From Egbenema bharatensis (GTDB lineage Bacteria > Cyanobacteriota > Cyanobacteriia > Elainellales > Elainellaceae), in NCBI RefSeq assembly GCF_048077055.1, contig NZ_CP182236.1, positions 868,001 to 932,000 on the forward strand: 64,000 bases of DNA, read 5' to 3'. Position 1 is the first letter of the stretch, and each line of letters opens with the position of its first letter. A program made the translations under genes and the position numbers. The notes below the pieces were generated by a model that made no database searches, had not been told where the DNA came from, and saw nothing but the letters and a program-made list of their open reading frames with translations. This document shows positions 29,059 through 38,044 of this stretch, in pieces.

Positions 29059-30147
29059 TCAGGCTGTGGCCACTGGCTCCAACCCTAACTTAGTCAGTAG
29101 CCGATCGATATTAAAACCGTTGGCCATCATTTGGTTCATCGTCTGTACCTTAATTGGTTCATGGACGCGAACCTGTCCAAACGTACGATCGATAATTTCC
29201 ACCGTCGTTAAGGTATCCAGATCAACGGAAAGAATCGGGATCTCCAGATCCTCCGCTCGGCTCAATACAGCCGGACTGGGCGGCATATGTCCGGTCAAAA
29301 TCAGGCACTGGGTCGAAGTCTCCAACGCTGCTAGCTGAATATCGGTTCGATCGCCTCCAGTGACAACAGCCATGTTATGCCCCTTCCGGAAATATTCCAG
29401 GGCAGAATTCACATTCATCGCCCCAATTTTCAGGCTTTCCACCATCAATTCCATCCGATCGGGACGACAGAGAATTTCCGCATTCAACTGATGCACCAGC
29501 TCCCCAACGCTGACGCTGCGCAGAATATCGCTTCGCGGCAAAATTCCTAAAACTTCAATTCCCCGCTGCTCCAAAAAGGGCTTCACCTGAGTTTCCACCG
29601 TTTCCATATGTTCCGGTGCCACATCGTTGATCAAAACCCCGATCAGACAATCGCCTAGTTTTTGCCGGGCAGCAACCAACCCATCCACCGCTAATCCGGA
29701 ATGATATCGGCTGACCAGCACCACCGAGGCGGACGTTGCCTGGGCCATCAGAGGTAAGGACAGATCAAACAGGAGTCCTTCATCTAAGGTGCCAGTTCCC
29801 TCCAGCAGGATTAAATCTCCCCTGGAGACTTGCAGATGTTCTTGCAGTTTCTCAACATAGTTTGTTTGATCAACCCCACAAATTCGATCGGTAATAGTGG
29901 ATTCATCCAGGGATAACAGGGTCGGCAGCAGCCAGTTCTCATTCAAGTCCAGAGTACGGGCAATAAACCGGACATCTTCATCCAGGTTGTCCGCAGTCGA
30001 TTCACTCAGACAAGTGCCGAGCGGCTTGCCATAGGACAGCTCAACGCCTTTCTCCTTGAGTTGATGCGCCATGCCCAAGATCACGGCGGATTTACCACTG
30101 TAGGCTTCCGATGAACCAATTAACAAACACTTTGCGGACTTTGGCAC
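29059..30147 (-). CDS. BioD-like AAA / DRTGG-domain protein (phosphotransacetylase N-terminal type)
   Basis: This 362-residue protein has an N-terminal P-loop ATPase fold (SSEAYSGKSAVILGMAHQL, about 8-27) like BioD/CobQ. It also has a C-terminal DRTGG domain (about 215-330) with GGDRTDIQLAALETS and ILTGHMPPSPAVL. The same two domains form the N-terminal part of some long phosphotransacetylases, but the catalytic Pta domain is absent. In cyanobacteria the stand-alone form is common and of unknown biochemical role, probably nucleotide or regulatory binding. Confidence 0.85.
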   Translation of the reverse strand: MPKSAKCLLIGSSEAYSGKSAVILGMAHQLKEKGVELSYGKPLGTCLSESTADNLDEDVRFIARTLDLNENWLLPTLLSLDESTITDRICGVDQTNYVEKLQEHLQVSRGDLILLEGTGTLDEGLLFDLSLPLMAQATSASVVLVSRYHSGLAVDGLVAARQKLGDCLIGVLINDVAPEHMETVETQVKPFLEQRGIEVLGILPRSDILRSVSVGELVHQLNAEILCRPDRMELMVESLKIGAMNVNSALEYFRKGHNMAVVTGGDRTDIQLAALETSTQCLILTGHMPPSPAVLSRAEDLEIPILSVDLDTLTTVEIIDRTFGQVRVHEPIKVQTMNQMMANGFNIDRLLTKLGLEPVATA

Positions 30148-30736
30148 GCCCTCACTCCTGAACTCAATATTAGGTAAGCGTCTTTTTCATTTTATTGATC
30201 TTGTTTCACTTATCTTCACCGATAGGTCATAAGATTTTGCAAAATTTATTCTAAAAATCAGTGTTTAGAGGGGAACTGCCAACAAGTATTACGGGGCCCC
30301 GCCTTAACTTGCGGCATTCAGAAAAATCTTAGTCAAAACGTTAGCAAACCCGTTGTACCTAAATTTTTTGTCGATCGTCTGTCTCAAAGGACACCATCTT
30401 TATCCTGTGGGAGTATCCCAATATTGCATTTCCATAAGCAATATCTCCCTGGCGGGCAAAAGGACTGCACGACGGCAATGGCTGAATGGACATTATCTGA
30501 ATGGACATCATTATGGCTACTCTCCGATAGCGAGCAGGGGAATCTCAAACAAATTTGTCCAGAAACCCGATCGATCGTCTATATTCAATCAGTTAGATTC
30601 GGCGCATAGATTCAGCTTAATCAATTCGGTTTATAAGATCCGGTGGATCTGGTAGATCTGGGCCATCGATCCAGCTATATTATTCAGCGTTATCGCAACC
30701 GCACCGCAACCGATCGCACCTATGGAGCGTTAACCC
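30148..30736. other. 589-bp spacer with no supported gene
   Basis: I see no convincing gene. A 61-codon open frame at 30424-30609 lacks a ribosome site and recognisable similarity. The segment contains the perfect palindrome CGGGGCCCCG (30292-30301) and a short direct repeat of CTGAATGGACAT near 30482-30510. It should hold the promoters of the two divergent flanking genes. Confidence 0.4.
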
Positions 30737-32587
30737 ATGAAAGCAACGTGGAAGAAACAATCGACCCTGATCGCCGCTGGCACTGCGGTCGGTTTGATGG
30801 CAGGTGGAGCCGCGGCATGGTGGCTCTTGGGGCAACATACGCCCATTGCCGAATTACCCAGTGGAGCAGATGTATTACCGGAAAACACCGCAGTGAGTTT
30901 GTCGGTTTCAACCGATGCTGGGCAGTGGCGACGGTTACGGCAGTATGGCTCTGATCAGGCGCAGGGAACCTTTGATCAACAGCTTGTCACTTGGCGCGAT
31001 CGGCTATTTTACGAGAACGGACTGGATTATCGGCAGCATATTCAGCCCTGGGTTGGGGAAGAAATTACCGTTGCATTTCTCAATCCCGACTTTTCAGAGA
31101 ATGCGGATCAGGAAATCCTGCCCTATCGTCTGCCCAATGCGGCCGAGTACGATCGCGCTGCGGTGATGATCATGCCGATCGCCAATACCAACCGGGCCCA
31201 AGCCTTCTGGAGTCAGCCAACGGTGCGGGAAGGGCAGGACTGGGCCAATCGGGAGTACAAAGGCATCAAAATCCGTGAGGTGCATGGACAGGAACGGCTG
31301 GACTATGCCCTGGCCAAGCTGGACGATCGCTTTCTGGTGGCTTCTGGAGATCCGCGCTCGGTCGAACAGGTGATTGAAACCTTCCGGGGAGAAACAGCCG
31401 TCGCGCGCAATGCTGACTATGGCAAGGCATTTAGCCAACTGCGGGAAACGGTGAGCAATCCGTTCATGCGTCTCTATATCAACGTCCCTGCTGCTAGGGA
31501 ATTTACCGCCACGAACACCAACCAGCCCATTCCCCCCCAGCTGTTGACCCTGCTGCAAAATAATCAGGGATTGGCCTCCGCCATGACCCTGGAGGCAGAT
31601 GGCCTGCGCTTTCGAGGCGTAAGCTGGCTGGCGGCCAATAGTCGGACTCGCCTCAAGGTGGCCAATGCAGCCGATCGCATGCCCGTTTTACTGCCCCAGG
31701 AGTCCGTATTCATGACCTCAGGGGATGACTTTCAGCAGTTCTGGCAAACCTATAGCCAATCCGCCGAGGAGCAAGCCCAGCAGGTATCCCAGGTTGCCCT
31801 TCGCAATCAAGCCTTCAGCCCGGATACGATCCAGCGCACCTTTAATAACCTGACAGGATTGGATTGGGAGCAGGACATTATTCCCTGGACGGGCGGCGAG
31901 TATGCCCTATCCCTCCTGTCTGCCCCTGCAACGGATGGAACCAGCCCCACCTCAGGGCTACTATTCCTGCTTCAGGTGAGCGATCGATCCAAGGCAGAGA
32001 CCGCACTGGAGCAGCTCGATCTGGCGATGCAGGAGCGAAATGGCTGGCAGGTGCAGGAAACAGAGGTGGAGGGACAATCCGTAACCCGATGGACTTCTCC
32101 TCCCTTCGGGGCATTCACCCTGACTCGCGGTTGGCTGGAGGGAGATGTGATGTTTCTCGCGTTAGGAACAGGTGACAATTTCAGTGCGGTAGAAGCCATT
32201 CTTCCTGCCCCCGCCCTTTCATTAACGAATAACGATTTGTTCCGCACGGCCACCACCACCGATCTCAGACCCAACAGCGGTCACGTCTTCCTGGCGATCG
32301 ACTCTCTACTGAACCCCGATATCAACCTGCCTGTTCCCGTCTTTTCTCCTAGCCGGGGAACATTAGGCAACCTACAGGCGATCGGCTTGACTACAGCAGT
32401 TCAGGACAATCGCACCACTCGTCATGATGCCCGCATTCTGTTACCTCGCGGCAATACCTCCCCCGGAACCCTGCCCCCGCCAGGTACACCCCTCTCCCCC
32501 CCGCAGCCAATCCAGCCTCCCCATCCGAGGCACCTGAAGACGGGGCTGAGTAGGAAATGCTGCTCAACTAAAACTCTTGTAGGGTAG
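30737..32587 (+). CDS. DUF3352 domain protein, membrane-anchored
   Basis: This 616-residue protein has one N-terminal membrane helix (about 10-30, STLIAAGTAVGLMAGGAAAWW) and a large extracytoplasmic part typical of the cyanobacterial DUF3352 family (LPSGADVLPENTAVSLSVST, later PWVGEEITVAFLNP). Its function is unknown. The last 25 residues read into the family A repeat and end in KTLVG. Adding one C to the run of seven C at 32496-32502 gives instead PAANPASPSEAPEDGAE and a stop at 32551-32553, before the repeat. The native C-terminus is therefore probably that one, and the present tail is a frameshift product. Confidence 0.82.
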   Translation: MKATWKKQSTLIAAGTAVGLMAGGAAAWWLLGQHTPIAELPSGADVLPENTAVSLSVSTDAGQWRRLRQYGSDQAQGTFDQQLVTWRDRLFYENGLDYRQHIQPWVGEEITVAFLNPDFSENADQEILPYRLPNAAEYDRAAVMIMPIANTNRAQAFWSQPTVREGQDWANREYKGIKIREVHGQERLDYALAKLDDRFLVASGDPRSVEQVIETFRGETAVARNADYGKAFSQLRETVSNPFMRLYINVPAAREFTATNTNQPIPPQLLTLLQNNQGLASAMTLEADGLRFRGVSWLAANSRTRLKVANAADRMPVLLPQESVFMTSGDDFQQFWQTYSQSAEEQAQQVSQVALRNQAFSPDTIQRTFNNLTGLDWEQDIIPWTGGEYALSLLSAPATDGTSPTSGLLFLLQVSDRSKAETALEQLDLAMQERNGWQVQETEVEGQSVTRWTSPPFGAFTLTRGWLEGDVMFLALGTGDNFSAVEAILPAPALSLTNNDLFRTATTTDLRPNSGHVFLAIDSLLNPDINLPVPVFSPSRGTLGNLQAIGLTTAVQDNRTTRHDARILLPRGNTSPGTLPPPGTPLSPPQPIQPPHPRHLKTGLSRKCCSTKTLVG

Positions 32588-32651
32588 GACTGAAACTCTT
32601 GTGGGGTGGGACTGAGACTCTTGTGGGGTGGGCATCTTGCCCGCCCAGTCA
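32572..32651. repeat. Family A palindrome with two partial tandem copies
   Basis: Three units begin AACTCTTGTAGGGTAGG, AACTCTTGTGGGGTGGG and ACTCTTGTGGGGTGGG. Only the last carries the whole palindrome core. The first overlaps the 3' end of the DUF3352 frame. Confidence 0.75.
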
Positions 32652-32717
32652 CCCCAGCAGACTGATTGACAGGTGAGTTTAATTCACGATCGTATCCGTT
32701 ACCCCATCCGTTGCCAC

Positions 32718-34457
32718 CTATTCAGCCTCATTGATCATAATTTCACCATCATTGCCAATTAACAGCGGCGTGACCGGAAAATCACTTTCGATCAGGTTGC
32801 GAATCAGGCTCACGCTGCGAAAATTGTCATCCACAAAGGGAACGCCGCGATTGTCTAACCGAACGGGAATAATCTTGCCGGAAATGAACCGACCATCGGC
32901 CGCGAGTTCCGTTTCCAGGATCAGCGAATCCCCCAGCACGCCATCCGTGGAAAGGGTACGGTAGCCCATGAAGTTGCCCAGGGAGTAGGCAATCAGGCGG
33001 CTTTTGTACAATTCGATCGCTCTGGGAACGTGGGGGCCATCGCCCAACACCAGATCGGCTCCCTGATCAATTACGGCGCGGGAAAACTCCACCATGTTGC
33101 CGCGATTTTCGCCAAAGAAAAACTCAGTTTCGTTGCGTGTGCGAATGGCATCACTGCCCTCTGCCCCAGCATGGACTGAAATCACGACGATACTCGCCTG
33201 CTGTTTGGCTTCATCGACCAACGCTCTGGCCAGATCCAGTTCGTGGACTGAATTGTGATCAGAAAAATAGCTGAAGCCAATGAACGCCACCGTTACGTCA
33301 TTGACAGTGCGATAAACAATTTGCCCGCGCCGACCGACAGCCTGCATTCCTGCCTTTTCAATATGGGCGATCGTATCTTCAAAGCCCTGATCATCAAAAT
33401 CAAAGGAGTGATTATTGGCCACGCTCAACACATCAAACCCGACGGATTTGAGCAGATCGGCGTAGTGGGGCGGAGTCCGAAAGGCAAAGGTCTGCCCCCG
33501 GCTGGTGTCCTTTGGGGTATAAGCATAGTCGGTCAACGTACTTTCAAAGTTGCCAAACAGAATATCGGTCTCACCAAAAAAGTCCTTCACACCATCAAAC
33601 AGCCAGTTGCCGTCCTGGTCGGGCAGGCGATCGCTGGGATAATTGGTTCCCGGAATGATATCACCAACGGATTTGATCGTGATCGTCGTTTCAGCGATCG
33701 GCGCAACTTCGGAAACGGTTTGCGCTGGTTCAGAAACCGGAATGGCGGGGGACGTTGCATCAGAAATTGGCTCAACTCCAGCTTCTGTTCCCTCCGATTC
33801 AACACTTGCAGGGTCAGAGGCGGATGAACTGGGGGTGAGGGCGATCGTCTGTTCAGGAGGGGATCCGATTCCGTTCTGGGAAGAGCCTGCAACCGAATCA
33901 GCTGACCACAACTGGGTGAAGGAATTGGCGAGCAGATGCCAGTTCATACCCAGGATCAGTCCAGCGAGGAAGGCGATGGGGGTAGTGAAGCGGCGACGAT
34001 GGGTTGGGGGAGTCGGGAGTGGGGAATGGGGAGTCGGGAGTCGGGAGTTCTCCTGCGGAGACACTCCGCGAACGGGAGTGGGGGGTTGGGGGTCGGGAGG
34101 GAGGGGGTCAGGAGGGAGGGGAGGGGAGGAAGGGGTTGGGAAGACAGGATGAGCGCGCGCGCGGGAGGGAGGGGTAAGCGTTATTTTTTTAGTCCAGGTG
34201 GGAAGGGATTGTCCGGCTTTGCGGCCGTAGATCTGGATGGTGTGGATAGAATCAGGATTGAGCCGCGCGACTCCGGCTTGCACGATCGCAACGAGTTGAC
34301 GATCGGGAACTGGCTCGGCTTGTAGCAGCACATGCAGACAGTCTGCTTCACGAATGGCCTGAACCTTTACACCTTTGGGTTCAAATGCCTGATGCAGTAG
34401 ATGGGCGATCGCCTGGGCATCTCCTTGACGGGCAGCCTCCAACACAGTCAGACTCAT
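32718..34457 (-). CDS. CapA family protein with cytoplasmic N-terminal domain
   Basis: This 579-residue protein starts with a compact cytoplasmic domain (about 1-95), then a Pro/Ser-rich linker encoded by STRR repeats (about 98-150), one membrane helix (about 153-175) and a CapA domain (about 265-560). The CapA part has the calcineurin-like metallophosphatase motifs: TIKSVGDIIPG, FGNFESTLTD, VANNHSFDFDDQG and ISVHAGAEG. CapA proteins act in poly-gamma-glutamate capsule export or anchoring, but cyanobacterial copies without capBC are of unknown role. No capB or capC is present here. The DNA of the linker (33990-34170) is low-complexity on both strands. Confidence 0.85.
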   Translation of the reverse strand: MSLTVLEAARQGDAQAIAHLLHQAFEPKGVKVQAIREADCLHVLLQAEPVPDRQLVAIVQAGVARLNPDSIHTIQIYGRKAGQSLPTWTKKITLTPPSRARAHPVFPTPSSPPLPPDPLPPDPQPPTPVRGVSPQENSRLPTPHSPLPTPPTHRRRFTTPIAFLAGLILGMNWHLLANSFTQLWSADSVAGSSQNGIGSPPEQTIALTPSSSASDPASVESEGTEAGVEPISDATSPAIPVSEPAQTVSEVAPIAETTITIKSVGDIIPGTNYPSDRLPDQDGNWLFDGVKDFFGETDILFGNFESTLTDYAYTPKDTSRGQTFAFRTPPHYADLLKSVGFDVLSVANNHSFDFDDQGFEDTIAHIEKAGMQAVGRRGQIVYRTVNDVTVAFIGFSYFSDHNSVHELDLARALVDEAKQQASIVVISVHAGAEGSDAIRTRNETEFFFGENRGNMVEFSRAVIDQGADLVLGDGPHVPRAIELYKSRLIAYSLGNFMGYRTLSTDGVLGDSLILETELAADGRFISGKIIPVRLDNRGVPFVDDNFRSVSLIRNLIESDFPVTPLLIGNDGEIMINEAE

Positions 34458-34726
34458 CGGTTAAACCTCCCCTAAACCTCACACCATCGGTCGAACTGAC
34501 TCAATAATAGACCTGATTCAAAAATTTCTCACTGATGAGAGAAAATTGGTCATCTAACTTCTACAATTGAACCTCCCAGGACAGTGCATCAGGAAGCCTG
34601 CCTGCCAGGGATATTACACTGGTGATGTGACTCAAGTGTCCATGCAGCGATCGCTGAAGACGATTCCCGCCTTTTGTAATAGTAATCACTTCAGTGGGCT
34701 GAAGGTGCTCTAGAGGATGAAGTAGC

Positions 34727-35623
34727 ATGAGTGAAATCAAACGAGTGTTAATTGTGGGTGGAACGCACGGGAATGAATTAATTGGGGTTTACACCAATAG
34801 ACGGTTTGAACAAAATCCCGATTTAATTCGTAGACCCCACCTGGAAGTGCTGACATTGTTTGGGAATCCTCAGGCGATCGCCGCAAATACACGCTATATC
34901 GACGAAGATTTGAATCGTTGTTTTGCCGCTCCAATCGCAGAACCCTCAACTCATTTGAACTATGAAATGCAGCGAGTTGCAGCCATTCGCAATGAATTTG
35001 GGCCATCAGGACGAACGCCGGTAGACTTTATTATCGACCAGCATGGCACTACCTCAAATGCTGGCTTGATGCTCATTCTGGATCAGCTTGATGCTTTTAC
35101 CCTTAACCTGGCTGCCTATTTGAGCACGCTTCAACCTGAAATTAAAGTCTACAGCTCTACGAATTCGGGGCGAAAGCAAGATTCGCTGCGATCGATCGCC
35201 CCCTATCGAATTGGCATTGAAGTCGGCCCGGTGGCCCACGGAACGCTTCATGCAGAGTTATTTCAAAATAATCAAGCATTAATCTACGCGATTTTAGATT
35301 ATTTAGAACAGTACAACTGCGACAACGGTACTGTTCATCAATCCGCGTTAACGCTTTATCAATACGTTGGCAAAGTAGACTATCCCAAAGATGAAACGGG
35401 TGCAGTTTTAGCGATGATTCATCCTCACCTTCAGTTCAAAGATTATCAGCCATTGAATCCAGGGGATCCGATGCTTCTCACCTTTGATGGAGAAACGATC
35501 GCATACCAGGGAGACTCAACGGTTTACCCCGTTTTTATCAATGAAGCAGCCTATTACGAGAAAGGGATTGCCATGTGTTTGACTCAAAAACAGCACATTC
35601 ATCTGGATGCCCCTTTGCCCTAA
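34727..35623 (+). CDS. Aspartoacylase (AstE/AspA family zinc hydrolase)
   Basis: This 298-residue enzyme should hydrolyse N-acetyl-aspartate-type amides to aspartate and acetate. The zinc ligands and active site are visible: GGTHGNELIG (His and Glu), the Asp-x-Asn-Arg motif DLNRCF, DQHGTTSN (third ligand His), and the catalytic Glu in GIEVGPVAHG. Length and layout match the bacterial and cyanobacterial aspartoacylases related to the human enzyme. It has its own promoter region and ends shortly before tRNA-Gly. Confidence 0.93.
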   Translation: MSEIKRVLIVGGTHGNELIGVYTNRRFEQNPDLIRRPHLEVLTLFGNPQAIAANTRYIDEDLNRCFAAPIAEPSTHLNYEMQRVAAIRNEFGPSGRTPVDFIIDQHGTTSNAGLMLILDQLDAFTLNLAAYLSTLQPEIKVYSSTNSGRKQDSLRSIAPYRIGIEVGPVAHGTLHAELFQNNQALIYAILDYLEQYNCDNGTVHQSALTLYQYVGKVDYPKDETGAVLAMIHPHLQFKDYQPLNPGDPMLLTFDGETIAYQGDSTVYPVFINEAAYYEKGIAMCLTQKQHIHLDAPLP

Positions 35624-35712
35624 ATACCCTTGGTACGGCTTGTTACAAGTGCTTTGCAGATGGCGATAGATGCGCTATCCTTGGATACACCATGAGGTAA
35701 GTTTGCATTTGT

Positions 35713-35784
35713 GCGGGTGTAGTTCAGTGGTAGAACGTCAGCTTCCCAAGCTGAATGTCGTGGGTTCGAGTCCCATCATCCGCT
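35713..35784 (+). tRNA. tRNA-Gly (anticodon CCC)
   Basis: The acceptor stem GCGGGTG pairs with CATCCGC, the D arm is GTTC/GAAC, the anticodon stem TCAGC/GCTGA encloses TTCCCAA (anticodon CCC), and the T arm is GTGGG/CCCAT around TTCGAGT. The discriminator base is T. A tyrosine integrase follows 180 bp downstream in the same orientation, so this tRNA 3' end is the likely integration site of the element to the right. Confidence 0.95.
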
Positions 35785-35793
35785 TTGATTCTA

Positions 35794-35825
35794 AAACCCT
35801 TGAAATTATTAGGTTCCAAGGGTTT
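35794..35825 (+). terminator. Hairpin after tRNA-Gly
   Basis: AAACCCTTG and CAAGGGTTT form a perfect 9-bp stem around a 14-base loop, 10 bases after the tRNA. There is no long T run, so it is a weak intrinsic terminator or a processing/attachment-site feature. Confidence 0.45.
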
Positions 35826-35963
35826 CGCCGTTTCTGAAAAGCAAGCCGGATGGTAAAAATTCAGTACGCTTGATCTAAAGTTTAGGTATCTTTGGGGTAA
35901 TTTTGGTGCTTTATTGGGGTAAGATTGGGGTAGAAATAAAGCGTTTACCCCAAGGGATCTTCA

Positions 35964-37148
35964 ATGTACTCCAAGCAGAATCAAAGCAAGGCTTCTAAGG
36001 GATCTGTTCAAATTAAAACTTCTAATGGTCGCTTACAGTTAGTCTTCAGCTATGGGGGAAAGCGACACTACCTTTCGATGGGCTTAGACGATAACCCTCA
36101 GAACCGAAAACTGGCAGAAATGAAGGCTCGGACGATCGAGCTAGATATCCTTTCTGGTCATTTTGAAGGGGTAGAGAAATATAAGCCTAAGTCAACACTG
36201 AGTACAGTTGAGGCAGTTACCCCAATCTCTACCCCAAAACCGAATTTGGCTGAATTGTGGGAGAAGTTTGTGGAATACAAGCGTCCTCAGTGTTCTCCAA
36301 ACACGATGAAGTATATGTATGGGGTCTATACTAACTATCTTCAGAAATTGCCAACTCATGAACTAGACCATGCAAATGAGATTAGGGATTATATTTTGCA
36401 AAATATTCCGCTTGATTCAGGAAAACGCTTTATTACTCGTTTGTCTGCCTGTTGTGATTGGTCAATGAAAGCCGGGATGATATCCGAGAATCCATTTAAC
36501 GGAATGGCAGCAGAAATTAAACTCCCTAAGTCTCGTAACGCAGATGATGATATCAATCCTTTTACTAAAGAAGAAAAGGATGCCATTGTTCAAGCACTTG
36601 AAACGGATCAATTTTGCCCCAAAGCATCAGGGTTTAAGCACAGCCGCTATGCTCCGCTAATCAAGTTTCTTTTTAATACTGGTTGTAGACCGTCTGAAGC
36701 GATCGCTCTTCAATGGAAGCACATTTCCAATGACTTTAGGCAAATTGCATTTGAGCAGGTGATGATTGCAACGGATAGCGGCAAGAAAATTAGACCAGGC
36801 TTGAAAACCCAGGAACGTAGAAAATTTCCCTGTAATGACTCTCTTCAAGATCTACTCCGGTTCATTAAGCCAGAGGGTTGTTTGCCAGAGTTATTGGTAT
36901 TTCCGTCCCCTGAAGGTGGCTATATTGATCTCAACAATTTTCGTAATCGTACCTGGAAAACAGTTCTAAAAGGATTAGGGATTGAGTATCGCAAGCTGTA
37001 CCAGACTCGTCATACCTTCATTACTCTTGCATTAGAAACTGGCAAACTAGATGCTAAAGACGTAGCCCGATTAGTAGGAAACTCTCCAGAGGTGATCTAT
37101 CGTCACTATGCAGGAAATAAACGAGAGTTATTTGTTCCTGAGTTCTAG
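35964..37148 (+). CDS. int: Tyrosine-type site-specific integrase
   Basis: This 394-residue recombinase integrates and excises a mobile element at the adjacent tRNA-Gly. The N-terminal arm-binding domain (about 8-65, KGSVQIKTSNGRLQLVFSYG) is the DUF3596-like type, followed by a core-binding helix domain (about 85-185). In the catalytic domain the first Arg is in LFNTGCRPSEAI, the second region is LYQTRHTFITLA (the usual first His is Tyr) and the nucleophile Tyr is in VIYRHYAGN. The composition is more AT-rich than that of the neighbours. AAGGGA precedes the start. Confidence 0.92.
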   Translation: MYSKQNQSKASKGSVQIKTSNGRLQLVFSYGGKRHYLSMGLDDNPQNRKLAEMKARTIELDILSGHFEGVEKYKPKSTLSTVEAVTPISTPKPNLAELWEKFVEYKRPQCSPNTMKYMYGVYTNYLQKLPTHELDHANEIRDYILQNIPLDSGKRFITRLSACCDWSMKAGMISENPFNGMAAEIKLPKSRNADDDINPFTKEEKDAIVQALETDQFCPKASGFKHSRYAPLIKFLFNTGCRPSEAIALQWKHISNDFRQIAFEQVMIATDSGKKIRPGLKTQERRKFPCNDSLQDLLRFIKPEGCLPELLVFPSPEGGYIDLNNFRNRTWKTVLKGLGIEYRKLYQTRHTFITLALETGKLDAKDVARLVGNSPEVIYRHYAGNKRELFVPEF

Positions 37149-37175
37149 AACAGTAGGAACATATGTACTTAACTC

Positions 37176-37214
37176 AAAACCTTAGTTTGTTATTCAGACA
37201 AACCAAGGTTTTTT
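37176..37214 (+). terminator. Rho-independent terminator after integrase
   Basis: AAAACCTTAGTTTG pairs with CAAACCAAGGTTTT (one mismatch) around a 9-base loop and runs straight into six T. It lies 27 bp after the integrase stop and is the clearest intrinsic terminator in the window. Confidence 0.85.
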
Positions 37215-37725
37215 AGTTTGCTTGGCGTGAGGCGTACGCCAAAAGCCAATGGCAAACATGGAATTTTCCTTAACAATGTGTGTTGAATGTGCAAAACTCT
37301 AATCTAACTAAACAACTGAAGCTTAAAACATAGCAGCACTGGGCAGGTTTTAATCTCAGAAAACATACGTTTCGCTTTACGTTTCGCGTTTGGCATCCCT
37401 AACTGCCACAAAACTTACTCAAAAATAGCCAAAATCTCTTCCTTTTTCTGAGAGTTGGTCTACGATAAATACCAAGAAACAGGGATGCAAAGAAATTAGT
37501 TTTCATTGCCCTGGCTATCTCAAGACTAAAACCTCTGCAAGTAGCTAAATTTCGCCGTTTAGCTACCTGTACAAGAGGTTCTTGTTTCATCTAACTTGCT
37601 TGACGGCTAAGTTTCTCAGGCTCTCCGTCAGCAAACCGATACCCCCACAGGAGGAATATCAAATCAGTGAATATGACTGAAACGAATCAGAGTATATCTG
37701 CAAATTGCCTACTCGAACAGGGTAA
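37215..37725. other. AT-rich spacer in the mobile zone with a long hairpin
   Basis: I see no supported gene. A perfect 9-bp inverted repeat, GTAGCTAAA (37541-37549) and TTTAGCTAC (37558-37566), is extended by a second helix in which AACCTCT pairs with AGAGGTT across small internal loops. This gives a structure of about 50 bases that could be a recombination site, an operator or an RNA hairpin. Confidence 0.45.
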
Positions 37726-38001
37726 TTGCCCAGAAAAGTTGCTACATCTTCTAGGAGAGGTAGCAAGTATGAGGGTTGCAGACTTGTAAATAAACATGAC
37801 GCGGCTGCAATCTTGGGAGTGAGTCCTGAAACCCTGAAGAAGTATCGGTTGCAAAAAAATTCAACTTTGGTTGAAGGTATCCACTACCACATCTGGAATA
37901 GTCGAACAATCCGCTATAACCCAGATCTGATTGCTGATTGGGGATTGAACCGCAAAACTCCAGAGAGGCATCAACATGCAATCGAAGTCTACCTAGTGTG
38001 A
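37726..38001 (+). CDS. Excisionase-like small DNA-binding protein
   Basis: This protein of up to 91 residues has a helix-turn-helix of the MerR/excisionase sort (VNKHDAAAILGVSPETLKKY), then a wing-like segment (EGIHYHIWNSRTIRYNPDLI) and a terminal helix with TPERHQHAIEVYL. Relatives sit beside cyanobacterial integrases and probably direct excision or regulate the element. The start is unclear: only a TTG at 37726 is available in frame before the conserved part, so the true N-terminus may be shorter or damaged. Confidence 0.65.
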   Translation: MPRKVATSSRRGSKYEGCRLVNKHDAAAILGVSPETLKKYRLQKNSTLVEGIHYHIWNSRTIRYNPDLIADWGLNRKTPERHQHAIEVYLV

Positions 38002-38044
38002 CTTCACCGAAGCTGTTGTGCAATTGGTGAGAGCAGAAGTTACG

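Noticed and set aside
30424..30609. 61-codon frame in the spacer before the DUF3352 gene
   Set aside because: It has no ribosome site and no recognisable family, and its composition is only slightly protein-like.
37399..37590. 63-codon minus-strand frame in the mobile zone
   Set aside because: It spans the long hairpin, has basic low-quality composition and no similarity I recognise.
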